Shown: positions 23,521-32,691, counted from the first letter of the stretch. The stretch: DNA of 64,000 bases from Sphingomonas sp. (GCF_030145815.1 NZ_JAIXHL010000004.1:1-64000); one strand, 5' to 3'. The notes: generated from the sequence alone by a model not told the origin. Translations and numbers: made by a program.

Positions 23521-25005
23521 CTAAAACTCGCCCGGCTGCAGCGCGATGCGGCGCGTCCCTCCGGCCTGTTCGATCGCTGCCTTCACATCCGCACGCGCCT
23601 TGAGTTCGGGCATCCGCTTGGCAAAGGAATAGACCGGCTCACCCGGCAGCGGCGGGTTATAGTCGCTCCATCGCGCAAGCGTCGCCGCCCGCTGATCGGG
23701 GTCATCCAGCGCGGCGATCAGCGATTTCGCTGCCGCATCCATGTCGCCGATGCAGATCAGGACATAGGTCAGCGCCTCGCGATGATCCTTGGCCCGCGCC
23801 TCCATGAATGCGCGGTCCTCCGCCAGCGCCGTGGCATTGCCGAGCGCGGCATTGGCGCAGCCGCGCGCCAGCCGCAGCTCCATCGCGCCATAGGGGCTGA
23901 CCGGGAAATCACCCTCCGCCGCTGCCAGCGTCTTGAGGGTCTCCGCCGGCCGCCCGAAGCGGTTCTGCGAATGCGCGCGATTGATCACCTGGCTGACGTT
24001 CGCGATGCCCTCTTCGCCCAGTTTCGCGCCCTCGGCAAAGGCGGCGACGGTCGCGTCATAGTCGCCCAGCATCTCCTGGGTTCGCGCGACGCTGTCCCAC
24101 CACCAATTGTGCCACTCGTCGGCGTCGTCATAGTCGGACAGCGACTTGCCGCCCGCCCGCGCGCTTTCCAGCAGGGCGAGCGCCTCCTTGGGCCGACCCA
24201 GCGCGCGCAGCGACCGCGCGCCATCCGTCAGCGGCTGCAGATATTTCGGGTAGCGCGCCGCTGCAGCCTTGGCCCGTTCCAGATCGCGTTCGACCGCCTT
24301 TCGCGCGTCGAAATCGCCGGGTAGAAACGTGCGCAGCCGCCGGTCGAAGCTGATGTCCAGCAGCGTCGCTGCGGACTCGATCTCCCCGACCAACGCCCGC
24401 GCGCGCGCCGCGTCGCCCCGGTCGAGCATCAGTCCCGCGAGCGTCTCGCGAAACCCGTCCTTGTCCGCAAGCGGCTCTGCCGGGTCAAAGGCCGGGTCGG
24501 TCAGGATGGTCAGCAACTGGAGCTGCAACGCATCCTGCTTCGCCTCGCGCAGCTTCCGGCTGAGCTGATACAGCCAGCGCAGTTCGATCCCGTTCAGCGC
24601 CGCGCCGCGCCCCTGGCTCATCGCCACGACCGTCGCCGTCGCGGCGGCATGATCCTCCATGTCCAGCTCAAGACCGAAGCGCAGCCGCCACAGATCGTCG
24701 CTTGCCGCATCGATCGCAGTGCCCGCTACCGTCGCCGCCCGCGCCTCCGCGATCCGCCCGCCGCGCATCTCGCACATTGCGGCGAGATGATAGCCCAGCG
24801 CCGCGAGTTCGCCGGGCAGTTCGGCGATTGCCTTGGCCTTCAGCGTCGGCCGCAGCAGCTTGAGCGCGGTGGGGCAATCGTCCTTCCGCGCCGCCTCATA
24901 CGCCTTTTGCAACTGCGCGCGCGTCTTCGCTTCGTCCGCGCTGGCCGATGGCGTCCCCGCCAGGATCGTCGCACCGGCCAATACCGCTGCCACCCATATC
25001 TTCAT
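23521..25005 (-). CDS. Exported TPR-like repeat protein, hypothetical
   Basis: 494 aa with a cleavable signal peptide (MKIWVAAVLAGATILAGTPSASA, residues 1-23). The rest is almost wholly alpha-helical with degenerate tetratricopeptide features (AYEAARKDDCPTALKLLRP; DGARSLRALGRPKEALALLESAR; TQEMLGDYDATVAAFAEGAKLGEEG). No catalytic motif is seen. It is probably a periplasmic scaffold of unknown partner, single gene, convergent with the lipocalin gene. Confidence 0.75.
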   Translation of the reverse strand: MKIWVAAVLAGATILAGTPSASADEAKTRAQLQKAYEAARKDDCPTALKLLRPTLKAKAIAELPGELAALGYHLAAMCEMRGGRIAEARAATVAGTAIDAASDDLWRLRFGLELDMEDHAAATATVVAMSQGRGAALNGIELRWLYQLSRKLREAKQDALQLQLLTILTDPAFDPAEPLADKDGFRETLAGLMLDRGDAARARALVGEIESAATLLDISFDRRLRTFLPGDFDARKAVERDLERAKAAAARYPKYLQPLTDGARSLRALGRPKEALALLESARAGGKSLSDYDDADEWHNWWWDSVARTQEMLGDYDATVAAFAEGAKLGEEGIANVSQVINRAHSQNRFGRPAETLKTLAAAEGDFPVSPYGAMELRLARGCANAALGNATALAEDRAFMEARAKDHREALTYVLICIGDMDAAAKSLIAALDDPDQRAATLARWSDYNPPLPGEPVYSFAKRMPELKARADVKAAIEQAGGTRRIALQPGEF

Positions 25006-25072
25006 GATTTCCCCCCGATTTCGCGCCAGTCTAACCCGCGCGCATGGGAGCGAAAGCGAAATCGTCGCGGCG

Positions 25073-25249
25073 TCACACCGTCCAGATCAGCACATTGCCG
25101 ACCAGCACCACCGCGCACACGATCATCAGCACGCCCTTGGTCCGGTCCCCCTTGCGGATCATCGTCACCCCGCCCCACACCAGCACCACCGCCGCGATCA
25201 GCAGCAGCGAGAGGGTCATGTTGGCGGCGGTCGACAATTCGGGGCGCAT
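25073..25249 (-). CDS. Small two-helix membrane protein
   Basis: 58 aa. Two hydrophobic helices (about 10-30 LTLSLLLIAAVVLVWGGVTMI-like and 40-57 VLMIVCAVVLVGNVLIW) are joined by a basic loop (RKGDRTKG). The start at 25249 is supported by a strong Shine-Dalgarno (AGGAGGG on the minus strand, about 5-8 nt before the ATG), which the longer open frame lacks. Function unknown; it lies between the TPR gene and the divergent fpr gene. Confidence 0.65.
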   Translation of the reverse strand: MRPELSTAANMTLSLLLIAAVVLVWGGVTMIRKGDRTKGVLMIVCAVVLVGNVLIWTV

Positions 25250-25411
25250 CCCACCCTCCTGCCGCGCTTTCCCGCGCCCGTCGAGTCGCAGCGCGGTTAA
25301 TGCGATTGACTCGCAACACACCCCCTGCCAAGGGCGCTGAAAGTTTAGCCTTTCACCGCCCTAGCCAGAAAAGGTTGCGCCGCGCACCGCTGGCCTTTAG
25401 CCGAGCCGCCA

Positions 25412-26224
25412 ATGTCCGACCGTAACGCCATCCCCCTCGCCCCGTCCGCCGCGCTGACCGTGGAGACCGTGCTCAGCGTCCGTCACTGGAACGAGCATCT
25501 GTTCAGCTTCACCATCACGCGCCCGCAAAGCTTCCGCTTCCGCTCGGGCGAATTCGTGATGCTCGGCCTGCCGGGCGAAGGCCGCCCGCTGCTGCGCGCC
25601 TATTCGATCGCCAGCCCCGCCTGGGCCGAAGAGCTCGAATTCCTCTCGATCAAGGTGCCCGACGGCCCGCTGACGTCAAAGCTTCAGCTGATTCAGCCGG
25701 GCGATCAGCTGTTCCTGGGCCGCAAGCCGACCGGCACGCTCGTCACCGACGCGCTGCTGCCCGGCAAGCGCCTGTTCTTCCTCTCGACCGGCACCGGCCT
25801 CGCCCCGTTCTTGAGCCTCGCGCGCGATCCCGACGTGTATGAGATGTTCGATCAGGTCCAGCTGGTCCACTCGGTCCGCCGCGTCAGCGACCTCGCCTTC
25901 CGCGAGGAGCTGGAGGCCCAGCTCGCCGGCGATCCGCTGGTGCAGGATCAAGCGCTGGTGCAGTTCAGCTACTTGCCCACCGTCACGCGTGAGCCGTTCC
26001 CGACAAACCAGCGCATCGGCACACTGATCGAAAACGGCGCGCTGTTCACGGGCCCCAACATGGCGGGCGAAAAGCGCCTCGACCCCGAAACCGACCGCAT
26101 CATGCTCTGCGGCAGCATGGAGATGATCAAGGATCTCTCCGCGATGCTCGACGGCATGCGCTTCGAGGAAGGCTCCAACAGCAAGCCCGGCCACTACGTC
26201 ATCGAACGCGCCTTCGTCGGCTGA
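25412..26224 (+). CDS. fpr: Ferredoxin-NADP reductase
   Basis: Moves electrons between NADPH and ferredoxin or flavodoxin through FAD. N-terminal FAD barrel: FRSGEFVMLGL and RAYSIASPAW (RxYS motif). NADP domain: FFLSTGTGLAPFLSLARDP and MLCGSMEM. The C-terminal GHYVIERAFVG is the FNR-type end of the bacterial class I/subclass II enzymes (E. coli Fpr-like), 270 aa. Possible partner of the [2Fe-2S] ferredoxin at 18752-19087. ATG 25412. Confidence 0.92.
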   Translation: MSDRNAIPLAPSAALTVETVLSVRHWNEHLFSFTITRPQSFRFRSGEFVMLGLPGEGRPLLRAYSIASPAWAEELEFLSIKVPDGPLTSKLQLIQPGDQLFLGRKPTGTLVTDALLPGKRLFFLSTGTGLAPFLSLARDPDVYEMFDQVQLVHSVRRVSDLAFREELEAQLAGDPLVQDQALVQFSYLPTVTREPFPTNQRIGTLIENGALFTGPNMAGEKRLDPETDRIMLCGSMEMIKDLSAMLDGMRFEEGSNSKPGHYVIERAFVG

Positions 26225-26230
26225 CCGGTC

Positions 26231-26260
26231 CGTCGCCCCGGCGCAGGCCGGGGCCGCCAG
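26231..26260 (+). repeat. GC-rich palindromic repeat unit (copy A)
   Basis: A 30-nt unit containing CCCCGGC-GCAG-GCCGGGG. The same 30 bases occur at 62406-62435, so this is a dispersed repeat and not a one-off hairpin. Lies just after fpr. Confidence 0.7.
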
Positions 26261-26335
26261 CGGCGCATTCCCTAATTGCCCCCGCCGCGATGGTAACGCT
26301 ATCACCTCTCCGACACACAATCGGAGAGGACGGCG

Positions 26336-27547
26336 ATGCCCCACACCCCCATCTCACGCCGCGGCTTTATCGAAGCCACCGGCGCCCTCGCCGCCACGCT
26401 GACCACCACCGCCAGCGCCACAACCCCGTTCCCCCGACCCCAGCTCAAGGGCCTCCCCCTGCCCGGCGGCGTCCGCCTCCCCGCCACGCCGCCCCGCCGC
26501 AAGCGTGAGGACAGCGTCGGCATCGCGATCGTCGGGCTCGGCGGCTACGCCCTCAGCCAGATTATGCCGCGCGTCGACCAGGCCGAGCGCATGCACATCA
26601 GCGCGCTCGTCTCCGGCAACCCCGCCAAGCTGGCCCAGGTCGGCGACGCCTATGGCGTCCCGGCCGACGCGCGCTACTCCTACGCGCAGTTCGACAAGAT
26701 CGCCGCCGACGACCGGACGCAGGCGGTCTACGTCATCCTGCCCACTGCCTTCCACGCCGACTTCACGATCCGCGCCTTCGCGGCCGGCAAGCACGTCCTG
26801 TGCGAAAAGCCGATGGCGCTTTCCAGCGCCGAATGCGAAGCGATGATCGCCGCCGGTCGCCGCGCCAACCGCAGGCTGATGATCGCCTATCGCTGCCATT
26901 TCGAGCCGTACAATGTCGAAGCGATGCGGCTGATGCGCGAGCGCGCGGTCGGCGCCATCCGCCTGATCCGTACCGAACAATCCTATCGCGCGGGGCCCAC
27001 CACCCCGGCCCAGAACTGGCGTTTCAACCGCGCGCTCGTCGGGGGCGGCCCGCTCGAGGATTACGGCCTCTACGGCCTGCAATCCGCGCTCTACCTCAGC
27101 GGCGAGATGCCCGACAGCATCAGCGCCTCGACTTTTCAGCCCAGCGGCGACCCGCGCTTCACCGAAATCTTCGCCCATGTCGCGTCGCAACTGACCTTCC
27201 CCTCGGGCGCGGTCGCCCAGCTCGCCACGTCCTACGACGCGGCCGGAGCCAATCTCGCCCAGGTGCGCGGCACGCACGGCACCCTCATCATGGACCCCGC
27301 CACCGGCTATGCCGGGCAAAGGATGCGGATCGAAGGGCAGAACGCCCGCGACCTCACCCCCGGCGACCCGACCACCCAGTTCGCCGGCCAGCTCAACCAT
27401 TTCGCCAATGCCATCCGCGACAACACCCCCATTGTCACCGGCGGCGAGATGGGCCTGCGCGACATGCGGCTGATCGAGGCGATCTACGCCTCGGCACGCA
27501 CCGGGCGGACGGTGAAGCTGATGCCGGATGGGCGGATGCGGGGGTGA
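26336..27547 (+). CDS. Gfo/Idh/MocA-family oxidoreductase with Tat signal
   Basis: 403 aa. The N terminus has a twin-arginine signal (ISRRGFIEATGALAATLTTTASA), pointing to folding with its cofactor and export to the periplasm, as in Zymomonas glucose-fructose oxidoreductase. The Rossmann segment is VGIAIVGLGGYALSQIM, followed by the family Lys-Pro motif HVLCEKPMAL and a C-terminal beta-sheet domain (GGGPLEDYGLYGLQSALYLSG). A sugar or inositol-type substrate is likely but not deducible. Start ATG 26336 with GGAGAGG upstream. Confidence 0.88.
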   Translation: MPHTPISRRGFIEATGALAATLTTTASATTPFPRPQLKGLPLPGGVRLPATPPRRKREDSVGIAIVGLGGYALSQIMPRVDQAERMHISALVSGNPAKLAQVGDAYGVPADARYSYAQFDKIAADDRTQAVYVILPTAFHADFTIRAFAAGKHVLCEKPMALSSAECEAMIAAGRRANRRLMIAYRCHFEPYNVEAMRLMRERAVGAIRLIRTEQSYRAGPTTPAQNWRFNRALVGGGPLEDYGLYGLQSALYLSGEMPDSISASTFQPSGDPRFTEIFAHVASQLTFPSGAVAQLATSYDAAGANLAQVRGTHGTLIMDPATGYAGQRMRIEGQNARDLTPGDPTTQFAGQLNHFANAIRDNTPIVTGGEMGLRDMRLIEAIYASARTGRTVKLMPDGRMRG

Positions 27548-27560
27548 AGCTCGGAATGCT

Positions 27561-28349
27561 TTACACAGTCCGGACCGTGCCGCCGTCGATGATAAACTCC
27601 GCGCCATGGATCGCGGCCGCCCGGTCGGAGGCGAGATAGGCGATCAGGTCGGCAACCTCATGCGGTTCGGCGCCACGCCCGATCGGTATCCCGCCCAGCC
27701 CATCGAGCACGCGCTGGCGCGCCTCCTCGACCGTCCCACCATGCGCTGCCTGCAGCCGTTCGAGAAAGTCGGCGGAGGATTCGGTCATGATCCAGCCGGG
27801 TGACACGGCATTGACCCGCACCCCCTTCGGACCCAGTTCCTTGGACAGTGCCTTGCTATAGGTCCGCAGCGCCGCCTTGGCAGCCGCATAGGCGGTCGTT
27901 GATTCCGGCAACGGCAGGATCGCCTGGATCGACGTGACATGCACCACCGCTCCGGCACCCCGATCGATCATCTGCGGCACGAGCAGCCGATCGAGCCGCA
28001 CCGTCGCCATCAGGTTCAAATTCAGCTCGGCAAGCCAATGCCCATCGGTGAGCGCGGCGAAGCCACCGCCGGGAGAGGACGACCCACCGATCACATGTGC
28101 GAGGATGTCGATCCCGCCCATCTGGTCGCGCGCTGCCCTCGCGAGCGCTTCGCCGCCCTCCGGCGTGGTCAGGTCGGCCTGAATAAAGATAACCCCGTCG
28201 ACCGGCTCCATCTCACCCCGCGCGGCGGTGATGACCTGCGCACCGCCGGCCCGAAAACGATCGACCGTCGCGCGGCCAAGGCCCTTGGTGCCGCCGCTGA
28301 CGAGCACCCGCTTGCCAACAAACTCGGCCGGATCCGCCTTGATGCTCAT
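27561..28349 (-). CDS. Short-chain dehydrogenase/reductase
   Basis: Classical SDR of 262 aa: VLVSGGTKGLGRATVDRF (cofactor loop), HVIGGSS in the NNAG position, VTSIQAILP (Ser) and YAAAKAALRTYSKAL (Tyr-x3-Lys), with C-terminal IIDGGTVRTV. Its start overlaps the stop of the SnoaL-like gene by 4 nt (ATGA). The pair is divergent from a LysR regulator at 28772, which probably controls it. Confidence 0.88.
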   Translation of the reverse strand: MSIKADPAEFVGKRVLVSGGTKGLGRATVDRFRAGGAQVITAARGEMEPVDGVIFIQADLTTPEGGEALARAARDQMGGIDILAHVIGGSSSPGGGFAALTDGHWLAELNLNLMATVRLDRLLVPQMIDRGAGAVVHVTSIQAILPLPESTTAYAAAKAALRTYSKALSKELGPKGVRVNAVSPGWIMTESSADFLERLQAAHGGTVEEARQRVLDGLGGIPIGRGAEPHEVADLIAYLASDRAAAIHGAEFIIDGGTVRTV

Positions 28350-28675
28350 GCGGTGATCTCCACGGCCTTGATCGCGTCTTGGGTCAGCGCGAAACGATAG
28401 GTGAAACGGATCGGGCTGCCCCTGAAATCGCCACGCACTGGCCCTTCGACCACCACCCGGTCCCCCTCATGGCGGACGGCATCGGGGACAAATATCGCTT
28501 TCACCGGAACGACCTCTTGCTCGAACAGGGTGCGGATCGCTTCTCGTCCTTCAAAGCGCTTTCCAATGTCGATGATGACCGCGTCTGCGGCGAATGGCAG
28601 GATCATTCCCTCCACATCCAGACGGGCGTTCGCCGCGAGATAGTCGGCGATGGGTTTGGGCAGTTCGATCGGCAT
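28346..28675 (-). CDS. SnoaL-like/NTF2-fold protein
   Basis: 109 aa. The sequence [47 protein letters not shown]... is typical of the SnoaL_2/nuclear-transport-factor-2-like fold, small cone-shaped proteins that act as cyclases, isomerases or binding proteins. Often paired with SDRs, as here (ATGA overlap). Substrate unknown. Confidence 0.82.
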   Translation of the reverse strand: MPIELPKPIADYLAANARLDVEGMILPFAADAVIIDIGKRFEGREAIRTLFEQEVVPVKAIFVPDAVRHEGDRVVVEGPVRGDFRGSPIRFTYRFALTQDAIKAVEITA

Positions 28676-28771
28676 TGCTCGGCTCCTTGACGGGACGGTG
28701 CCGATCTAGCGATAAGGATCATCCCAGATAATCGCATGAAAGTGGCATGCGGAATTTCGAAAAGCTGGATA
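28676..28771. promoter_or_regulatory. Divergent control region of the SnoaL/SDR pair and the LysR gene
   Basis: The 96-nt spacer holds CGAT...ATCG symmetry (about 28710-28734) and several AT-rich patches in otherwise GC-rich DNA, in the position where LysR proteins bind T-N11-A dyads to act on the neighbouring operon and themselves. No single site is certain. Confidence 0.3.
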
Positions 28772-29722
28772 ATGTCAAAGCATGGCCTGGTTGAGTTCGA
28801 TGCGGTTCTTGCCATTGCGCGGCTTGGGTCGTTCCGCGCAGCAGCGCTGGAGCTTGGCCTGTCGACCACGGCGTTGAGTAACCTGATCGGCAAGCTGGAG
28901 CGCGGCCTTGGCATCCGCCTGTTCAACCGCACGACGCGCAGCGTGTCGCTCACCGACGCAGGGCAGGGCTTCGTCAATCAGATCGGGCCAGCCATACGGA
29001 CGCTGCACGACGCGCTGGAAGCGGCGCGCGCACACCAGGAAACGCCGTCTGGCACCTTGCGGATCAACGCCTTTGCGACCGGCGCGCGGGAAATCCTGCA
29101 ACCGCTCCTGCTCGATTTTCTGCGGCGCTATCCTCAGGTCCATATCGATCTGGTGACCGAGGGCCGCATCGTGGACATCGTGGAGGCCGGCTTCGACCTG
29201 GGCCTGCGCAGCGCCGATCTGGTGCCGACCGACATGATCGCCGTCCCGGTTGGCCCTCCCCGCAGCTTCGCCGTTGTCGCGACTCCGGCCTATTTCGACG
29301 CGCATGGTGAACCACGTGTCCCACCCGACCTGCTGCACCACGCATGCCTGCGCATCCGCCTGCCGAACGGCGCCCTCCATCGCTGGCAGTTCGAGAAGGA
29401 CGGCCAGCCCGTTCAGATCGACGTTCAAGGCCCGATCACATTGGACGAAGCGAGCCTCACGCGGAGCGCGGTGCTGGATCATGTCGGCATCGGCTATTTC
29501 ATGGAATCGGACGTGCGGGCGGACATCCAAGCCGGCCGGCTGCGTCGCGTTCTGGAAGGCTGGACACCGCCGCTGGCGCCCTTGTGTCTTTACTATCCCA
29601 GCAGGCGCAACCATTCGGCGGCCTTCAAGGCATTGATCGATATGGCGCGTGGCCCGACGGATCGAACTGCGCTCGTCCGGTCCAGTCCGTCCCCTTCCAA
29701 TGTTGGAAATTCCCTGATCTAA
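28772..29722 (+). CDS. LysR-family transcriptional regulator
   Basis: 316 aa. N-terminal winged HTH (about 5-63: [56 protein letters not shown]) and a substrate-binding domain ([34 protein letters not shown]). Start ATG 28772 puts the HTH at the usual distance; an in-frame ATG at 28736 would add 12 atypical residues. Divergent from the SDR/SnoaL pair, its likely target. Ligand unknown. Confidence 0.9.
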   Translation: MSKHGLVEFDAVLAIARLGSFRAAALELGLSTTALSNLIGKLERGLGIRLFNRTTRSVSLTDAGQGFVNQIGPAIRTLHDALEAARAHQETPSGTLRINAFATGAREILQPLLLDFLRRYPQVHIDLVTEGRIVDIVEAGFDLGLRSADLVPTDMIAVPVGPPRSFAVVATPAYFDAHGEPRVPPDLLHHACLRIRLPNGALHRWQFEKDGQPVQIDVQGPITLDEASLTRSAVLDHVGIGYFMESDVRADIQAGRLRRVLEGWTPPLAPLCLYYPSRRNHSAAFKALIDMARGPTDRTALVRSSPSPSNVGNSLI

Positions 29723-29943
29723 ACTGATCGGTGAACCCCAACTCGCTGCCTCCCCTTCGCAAAACGCCCGCGCCTGACACGCGCCGCCCAGATGTCGCAT
29801 CCCGGTTGCGCACTTGTCGCCCCCGCGTCGCGCAGGTGTCGTGTCAGCGTCGCGTCGCAGCTGTCTGCCAGCCGCAGACCCGTCCACTCGGCTCCAAACC
29901 CCGCATTTTTCGTCCGCTTCGTCCGGACACTCTCGCAGCGCCG
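29723..29943. other. Non-coding gap
   Basis: 221 nt between the convergent LysR and threonine dehydratase-like genes. It has runs of GTCGC/GCGTCGC motifs but no convincing hairpin, promoter or reading frame. Confidence 0.5.
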
Positions 29944-30912
29944 TCAATCGTCCCCGCTCAGCACTCCGGCATAGGCCGCCGGATCGGCATTGCCGCCGCT
30001 CAGCACCACCAGCAGGTCGGGCCGCGCCTCGACCTTACCAGCGAGCAGCGCGGCGAGCGCCACGGACCCGCCCGGCTCGATCACCAGCCGCAACTTCCGC
30101 GCCGCCCAGCGCTGCGCCGCCCGCACCTCCGCCTCGGTCACCCGCACCCCGGTCGCCCCGCGCCGCGACAGCACGTCGAACGTCAGCGGCGAGACGCGCA
30201 GCGTCTGCAGCGAATCGCAGGCCGTCGGCGGCGGATTGTCGCAAACCGGCTCGATCCACCCCGCCTCCAGGCTGCGGCACATATCGTCCCAGCCTTCCGG
30301 TTCGACCACCGTCACCTGCGCATCGGGCAGCGCCAGCGCGACCCCGGCGGCCAGCCCGCCACCGCCGCACGGCAGTACGACCATCGCAGGATCGGGCAGC
30401 TTCATCTCGGCCGCCTGCGTCAGGACCTCGATCCCCAGGCTCCCCTGCCCCTCGATCACCCAGGGGTCGTCGAACGGCGGAACCAGCGTGGCGCCACGGG
30501 CATGGGCGAGATGCGCGGCGATCTTGTCGCGATTTTCGGTCATCCGGTCATAGCTGACTACTTCGGCGCCCAGCGCCAGCGTCGCCTCCCGCTTCAGCGC
30601 CGGGGCGTCGCTGGGCATCACGATCACCGCCGGCACCCCGAGTCGCTTCGCCGCCCAGGCCACGCCCTGCGCATGGTTGCCGGACGAGAATCCGACCACA
30701 CCCTTGGCCCTTACATCGGGGTCCAGTGCCGTGAGCCGGTGCCAGGCACCGCGGATCTTGAACGCGCCGATCGGCTGCAGCGATTCGGCCTTGAACATCA
30801 CCGGCACGCCGCGGATTTCCGCCACGAACAAGGGAGTTGGCGGCAGGATCGCCGCAATCTTTGCCGCTGCGTCCCGCACGCCGGCCCGGGTAGGCTGTCG
30901 CAATATCGTCAC
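29944..30912 (-). CDS. Threonine dehydratase/serine racemase-like PLP enzyme
   Basis: Fold-type II PLP enzyme, 322 aa. PLP Lys in SLQPIGAFKIRGAWHRL, the SSGNHAQGVAWAAK loop, and the glycine-rich phosphate loop CGGGGLAAG; C terminus has VVLSGGNAD. There is no ACT regulatory domain, so it resembles catabolic threonine dehydratase or serine/hydroxyaspartate racemase-dehydratases rather than biosynthetic IlvA. Divergent from ornithine decarboxylase across a structured leader. Exact substrate (Thr, Ser or 3-hydroxyaspartate) not resolved. Confidence 0.85.
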   Translation of the reverse strand: MTILRQPTRAGVRDAAAKIAAILPPTPLFVAEIRGVPVMFKAESLQPIGAFKIRGAWHRLTALDPDVRAKGVVGFSSGNHAQGVAWAAKRLGVPAVIVMPSDAPALKREATLALGAEVVSYDRMTENRDKIAAHLAHARGATLVPPFDDPWVIEGQGSLGIEVLTQAAEMKLPDPAMVVLPCGGGGLAAGVALALPDAQVTVVEPEGWDDMCRSLEAGWIEPVCDNPPPTACDSLQTLRVSPLTFDVLSRRGATGVRVTEAEVRAAQRWAARKLRLVIEPGGSVALAALLAGKVEARPDLLVVLSGGNADPAAYAGVLSGDD

Positions 30913-30997
30913 ATCTCACCCCACCACGCTCAAATGGGTCCAAAACTACTTTACAGGGGGGACCCCCGACCCTAAATGCCCCCTTCCGCTGCCCCAT

Positions 30998-31062
30998 GGG
31001 ACTTCCAACCGCAAGGCAGCTTTAACCGTACGGCGCAAGCCACTTGGAGGTCCCTTGAGTTG
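30998..31062 (+). promoter_or_regulatory. Leader helix sequestering the ornithine decarboxylase ribosome-binding site
   Basis: Bases 30998-31008 and 31044-31054 pair over 11 continuous base pairs (one G-U). The right arm includes the Shine-Dalgarno GGAGG (31046-31050) that serves TTG 31060. The 35-nt interior could hold a ligand-binding or peptide-coding element; ATG 30976 lies upstream of the helix. A CCCATGGG palindrome (30993-31000) could compete with the left arm. A conserved 'speF' leader RNA is known upstream of ornithine decarboxylase genes in alphaproteobacteria; whether this is that family needs a covariance search. Confidence 0.5.
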
Positions 31063-32274
31063 CACAAGCATCATAGCGCGCTCGGGCTAGCGAAAGCCCT
31101 TCGTCCCGTCGAGCCGGTAACGCTCGTTCGTCCGCACGCTGCAAAGCGCGCCGCCCGCTTCTTTGTCGAGAAGTTTCCGGGAACGGTGCTCTATGCCGTC
31201 AAGGCGAACCCCTCCCCCGAATTGCTCCAGATCCTCTGGGACAGCGGTGTGACGCATTATGACGTCGCGTCGATCGGCGAAGTGCGCATGGCGCGCCGCG
31301 CCCTGCCCAAGGCGACCCTGTGCTTCATGCACCCGGTCAAGGCCGAGGAAGCGATCGAGGAAGCCTATTTCGTTCACGGCGTCCAAACCTTCAGCCTCGA
31401 CACGATGGACGAGCTGGAAAAGATCGTGCGTGCCACCCGTGGTGCGACCGACCTCAACCTGTGCGTCCGCATCCGCGTGTCGTCCGATCACTCGAAGCTG
31501 AGCCTGGCGGCGAAGTTCGGTGCGGAGCCCGAGGATGTGGCCGACCTGCTGGTCGCGACCCGCCAGGCCGCCGACGCACTGGGCATCTGCTTCCATGTCG
31601 GTTCACAGGCGATGACCCCCACCGCCTATGCCGAAGCGATGGAGCGCGTCCGCGCGGCGATCGTCGCTTCGTCGGTCACGGTCGACATCGTCGATGTCGG
31701 CGGCGGCTTCCCGTCGACCTATCCGGGCATGGAGCCGCCCCCGCTCGAAACCTATTTCGGCGTGATCCACAACGCGTTCGAGAATCTGCCGATCTCGTAC
31801 AGCGCCGAACTGTGGTGCGAACCCGGCCGTGCGCTGTGCGCCGAATATAGCTCGCTGATCGTGCGCGTCGAAAAGCGCCGTGGCGACGAGCTGTATATCA
31901 ACGACGGTGCCTATGGTGCGCTGTTCGACGCGGCGCATGTCGGCTGGCGTTTCCCGGTTCGCGTCCTGCGGGACGACGCCGATGAAGCGACCGAGATGAC
32001 CGAATACAGCTTCTATGGCCCGACCTGTGACGATCTCGATCACATGGCCGGCCCGTTCGATCTGCCCTCGGACATCATCGCTGGGGACTATATCGAGGTG
32101 GGCATGCTCGGCGCCTATGGCTCGGCCATGCGCACCGCTTTCAACGGCTTCGGCGAGGACAGCGTTCACACGGTCACCGACGAACCAATGGCGACGCTCT
32201 ATTCGGGCATCGCGATCGAGCGCCCGACCAACGTCGTCAGCCTCGACCAGTTCAAGCGCCGCGCGCGTCGCTGA
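31060..32274 (+). CDS. Ornithine/lysine decarboxylase (group IV, alanine-racemase fold)
   Basis: PLP-dependent decarboxylation of ornithine (or lysine) to putrescine (cadaverine), entry to polyamine synthesis. Features: VLYAVKANPSPE (PLP Lys48), CFHVGSQAMTP, VDVGGGFPSTYPG, WCEPGRALCAEYS and YGPTCDDLDHMAG (catalytic Cys). 404 aa from TTG 31060, preferred because GGAGG lies 9 nt upstream and the protein then starts as relatives do (HKHHSALGLAKAL); the in-frame ATG 30976 would add 28 odd residues without a Shine-Dalgarno. Ends in a strong terminator. Confidence 0.88.
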   Translation: MHKHHSALGLAKALRPVEPVTLVRPHAAKRAARFFVEKFPGTVLYAVKANPSPELLQILWDSGVTHYDVASIGEVRMARRALPKATLCFMHPVKAEEAIEEAYFVHGVQTFSLDTMDELEKIVRATRGATDLNLCVRIRVSSDHSKLSLAAKFGAEPEDVADLLVATRQAADALGICFHVGSQAMTPTAYAEAMERVRAAIVASSVTVDIVDVGGGFPSTYPGMEPPPLETYFGVIHNAFENLPISYSAELWCEPGRALCAEYSSLIVRVEKRRGDELYINDGAYGALFDAAHVGWRFPVRVLRDDADEATEMTEYSFYGPTCDDLDHMAGPFDLPSDIIAGDYIEVGMLGAYGSAMRTAFNGFGEDSVHTVTDEPMATLYSGIAIERPTNVVSLDQFKRRARR

Positions 32275-32283
32275 ACGGATATG

Positions 32284-32322
32284 AAAAGGGCCGCCATCCT
32301 AAAGGAGGGCGGCCCATTTTCC
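32284..32322. terminator. Bidirectional rho-independent terminator
   Basis: Stem GGGCCGCC (32288-32295) with GGCGGCCC (32308-32315), followed by ATTTT on the plus strand and preceded by AAAA (TTTT on the minus strand). Sits between the convergent ornithine decarboxylase gene and the DUF6481-type gene, and can serve both. Confidence 0.8.
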
Positions 32323-32325
32323 TGA

Positions 32326-32691
32326 TTACTTCCGCGCCTTCCGCGCCGCATAGCGCGCATCACGCGCCGCCTTCATCTCGGCCGCACTCGGCGGCTTGAG
32401 CCGCGCTTCCTTGAGCGCTGCAGCAGCCTCGGCGGCCGCCCGTTCCTCGGCCTGACGCTCGGCCTCAGCCTGCTTCTTCGCAAGCTTCTCCGCCTTCGCT
32501 GCAGCCAGCGCCTCCGCCTTCGCCGCACGCTGCTCGGCCAACGCCTGGTCGCGCGCTTCCTGCGCCTTGCGCCGCGCTTCCAGCTCTGCCGGATCTACCG
32601 CCGGCTTGGCGCGCAGTAGTTCAAGCGCCTTTTGCTTTGCCTTGGCGGCGGCGGCGGTGCGATCCTGAAATGAGGGTTCTTTGTAAGACAT
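32326..32691 (-). CDS. DUF6481-like Ala/Lys/Glu-rich coiled-coil protein
   Basis: 121 aa. After MSYKEPSFQDRTAAAAKAKQKALELLRAKP the protein is a long charged alpha-helix (LEARRKAQEARDQALAEQRAAKAEALAAAKAEKLAKKQAEAERQAEE), ending in a basic tail. This composition matches a small alphaproteobacterial family of unknown role. Start at 32691; the open frame continues upstream but without protein-like character. It separates adk from ornithine decarboxylase where rpsM would often lie. Confidence 0.75.
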   Translation of the reverse strand: MSYKEPSFQDRTAAAAKAKQKALELLRAKPAVDPAELEARRKAQEARDQALAEQRAAKAEALAAAKAEKLAKKQAEAERQAEERAAAEAAAALKEARLKPPSAAEMKAARDARYAARKARK

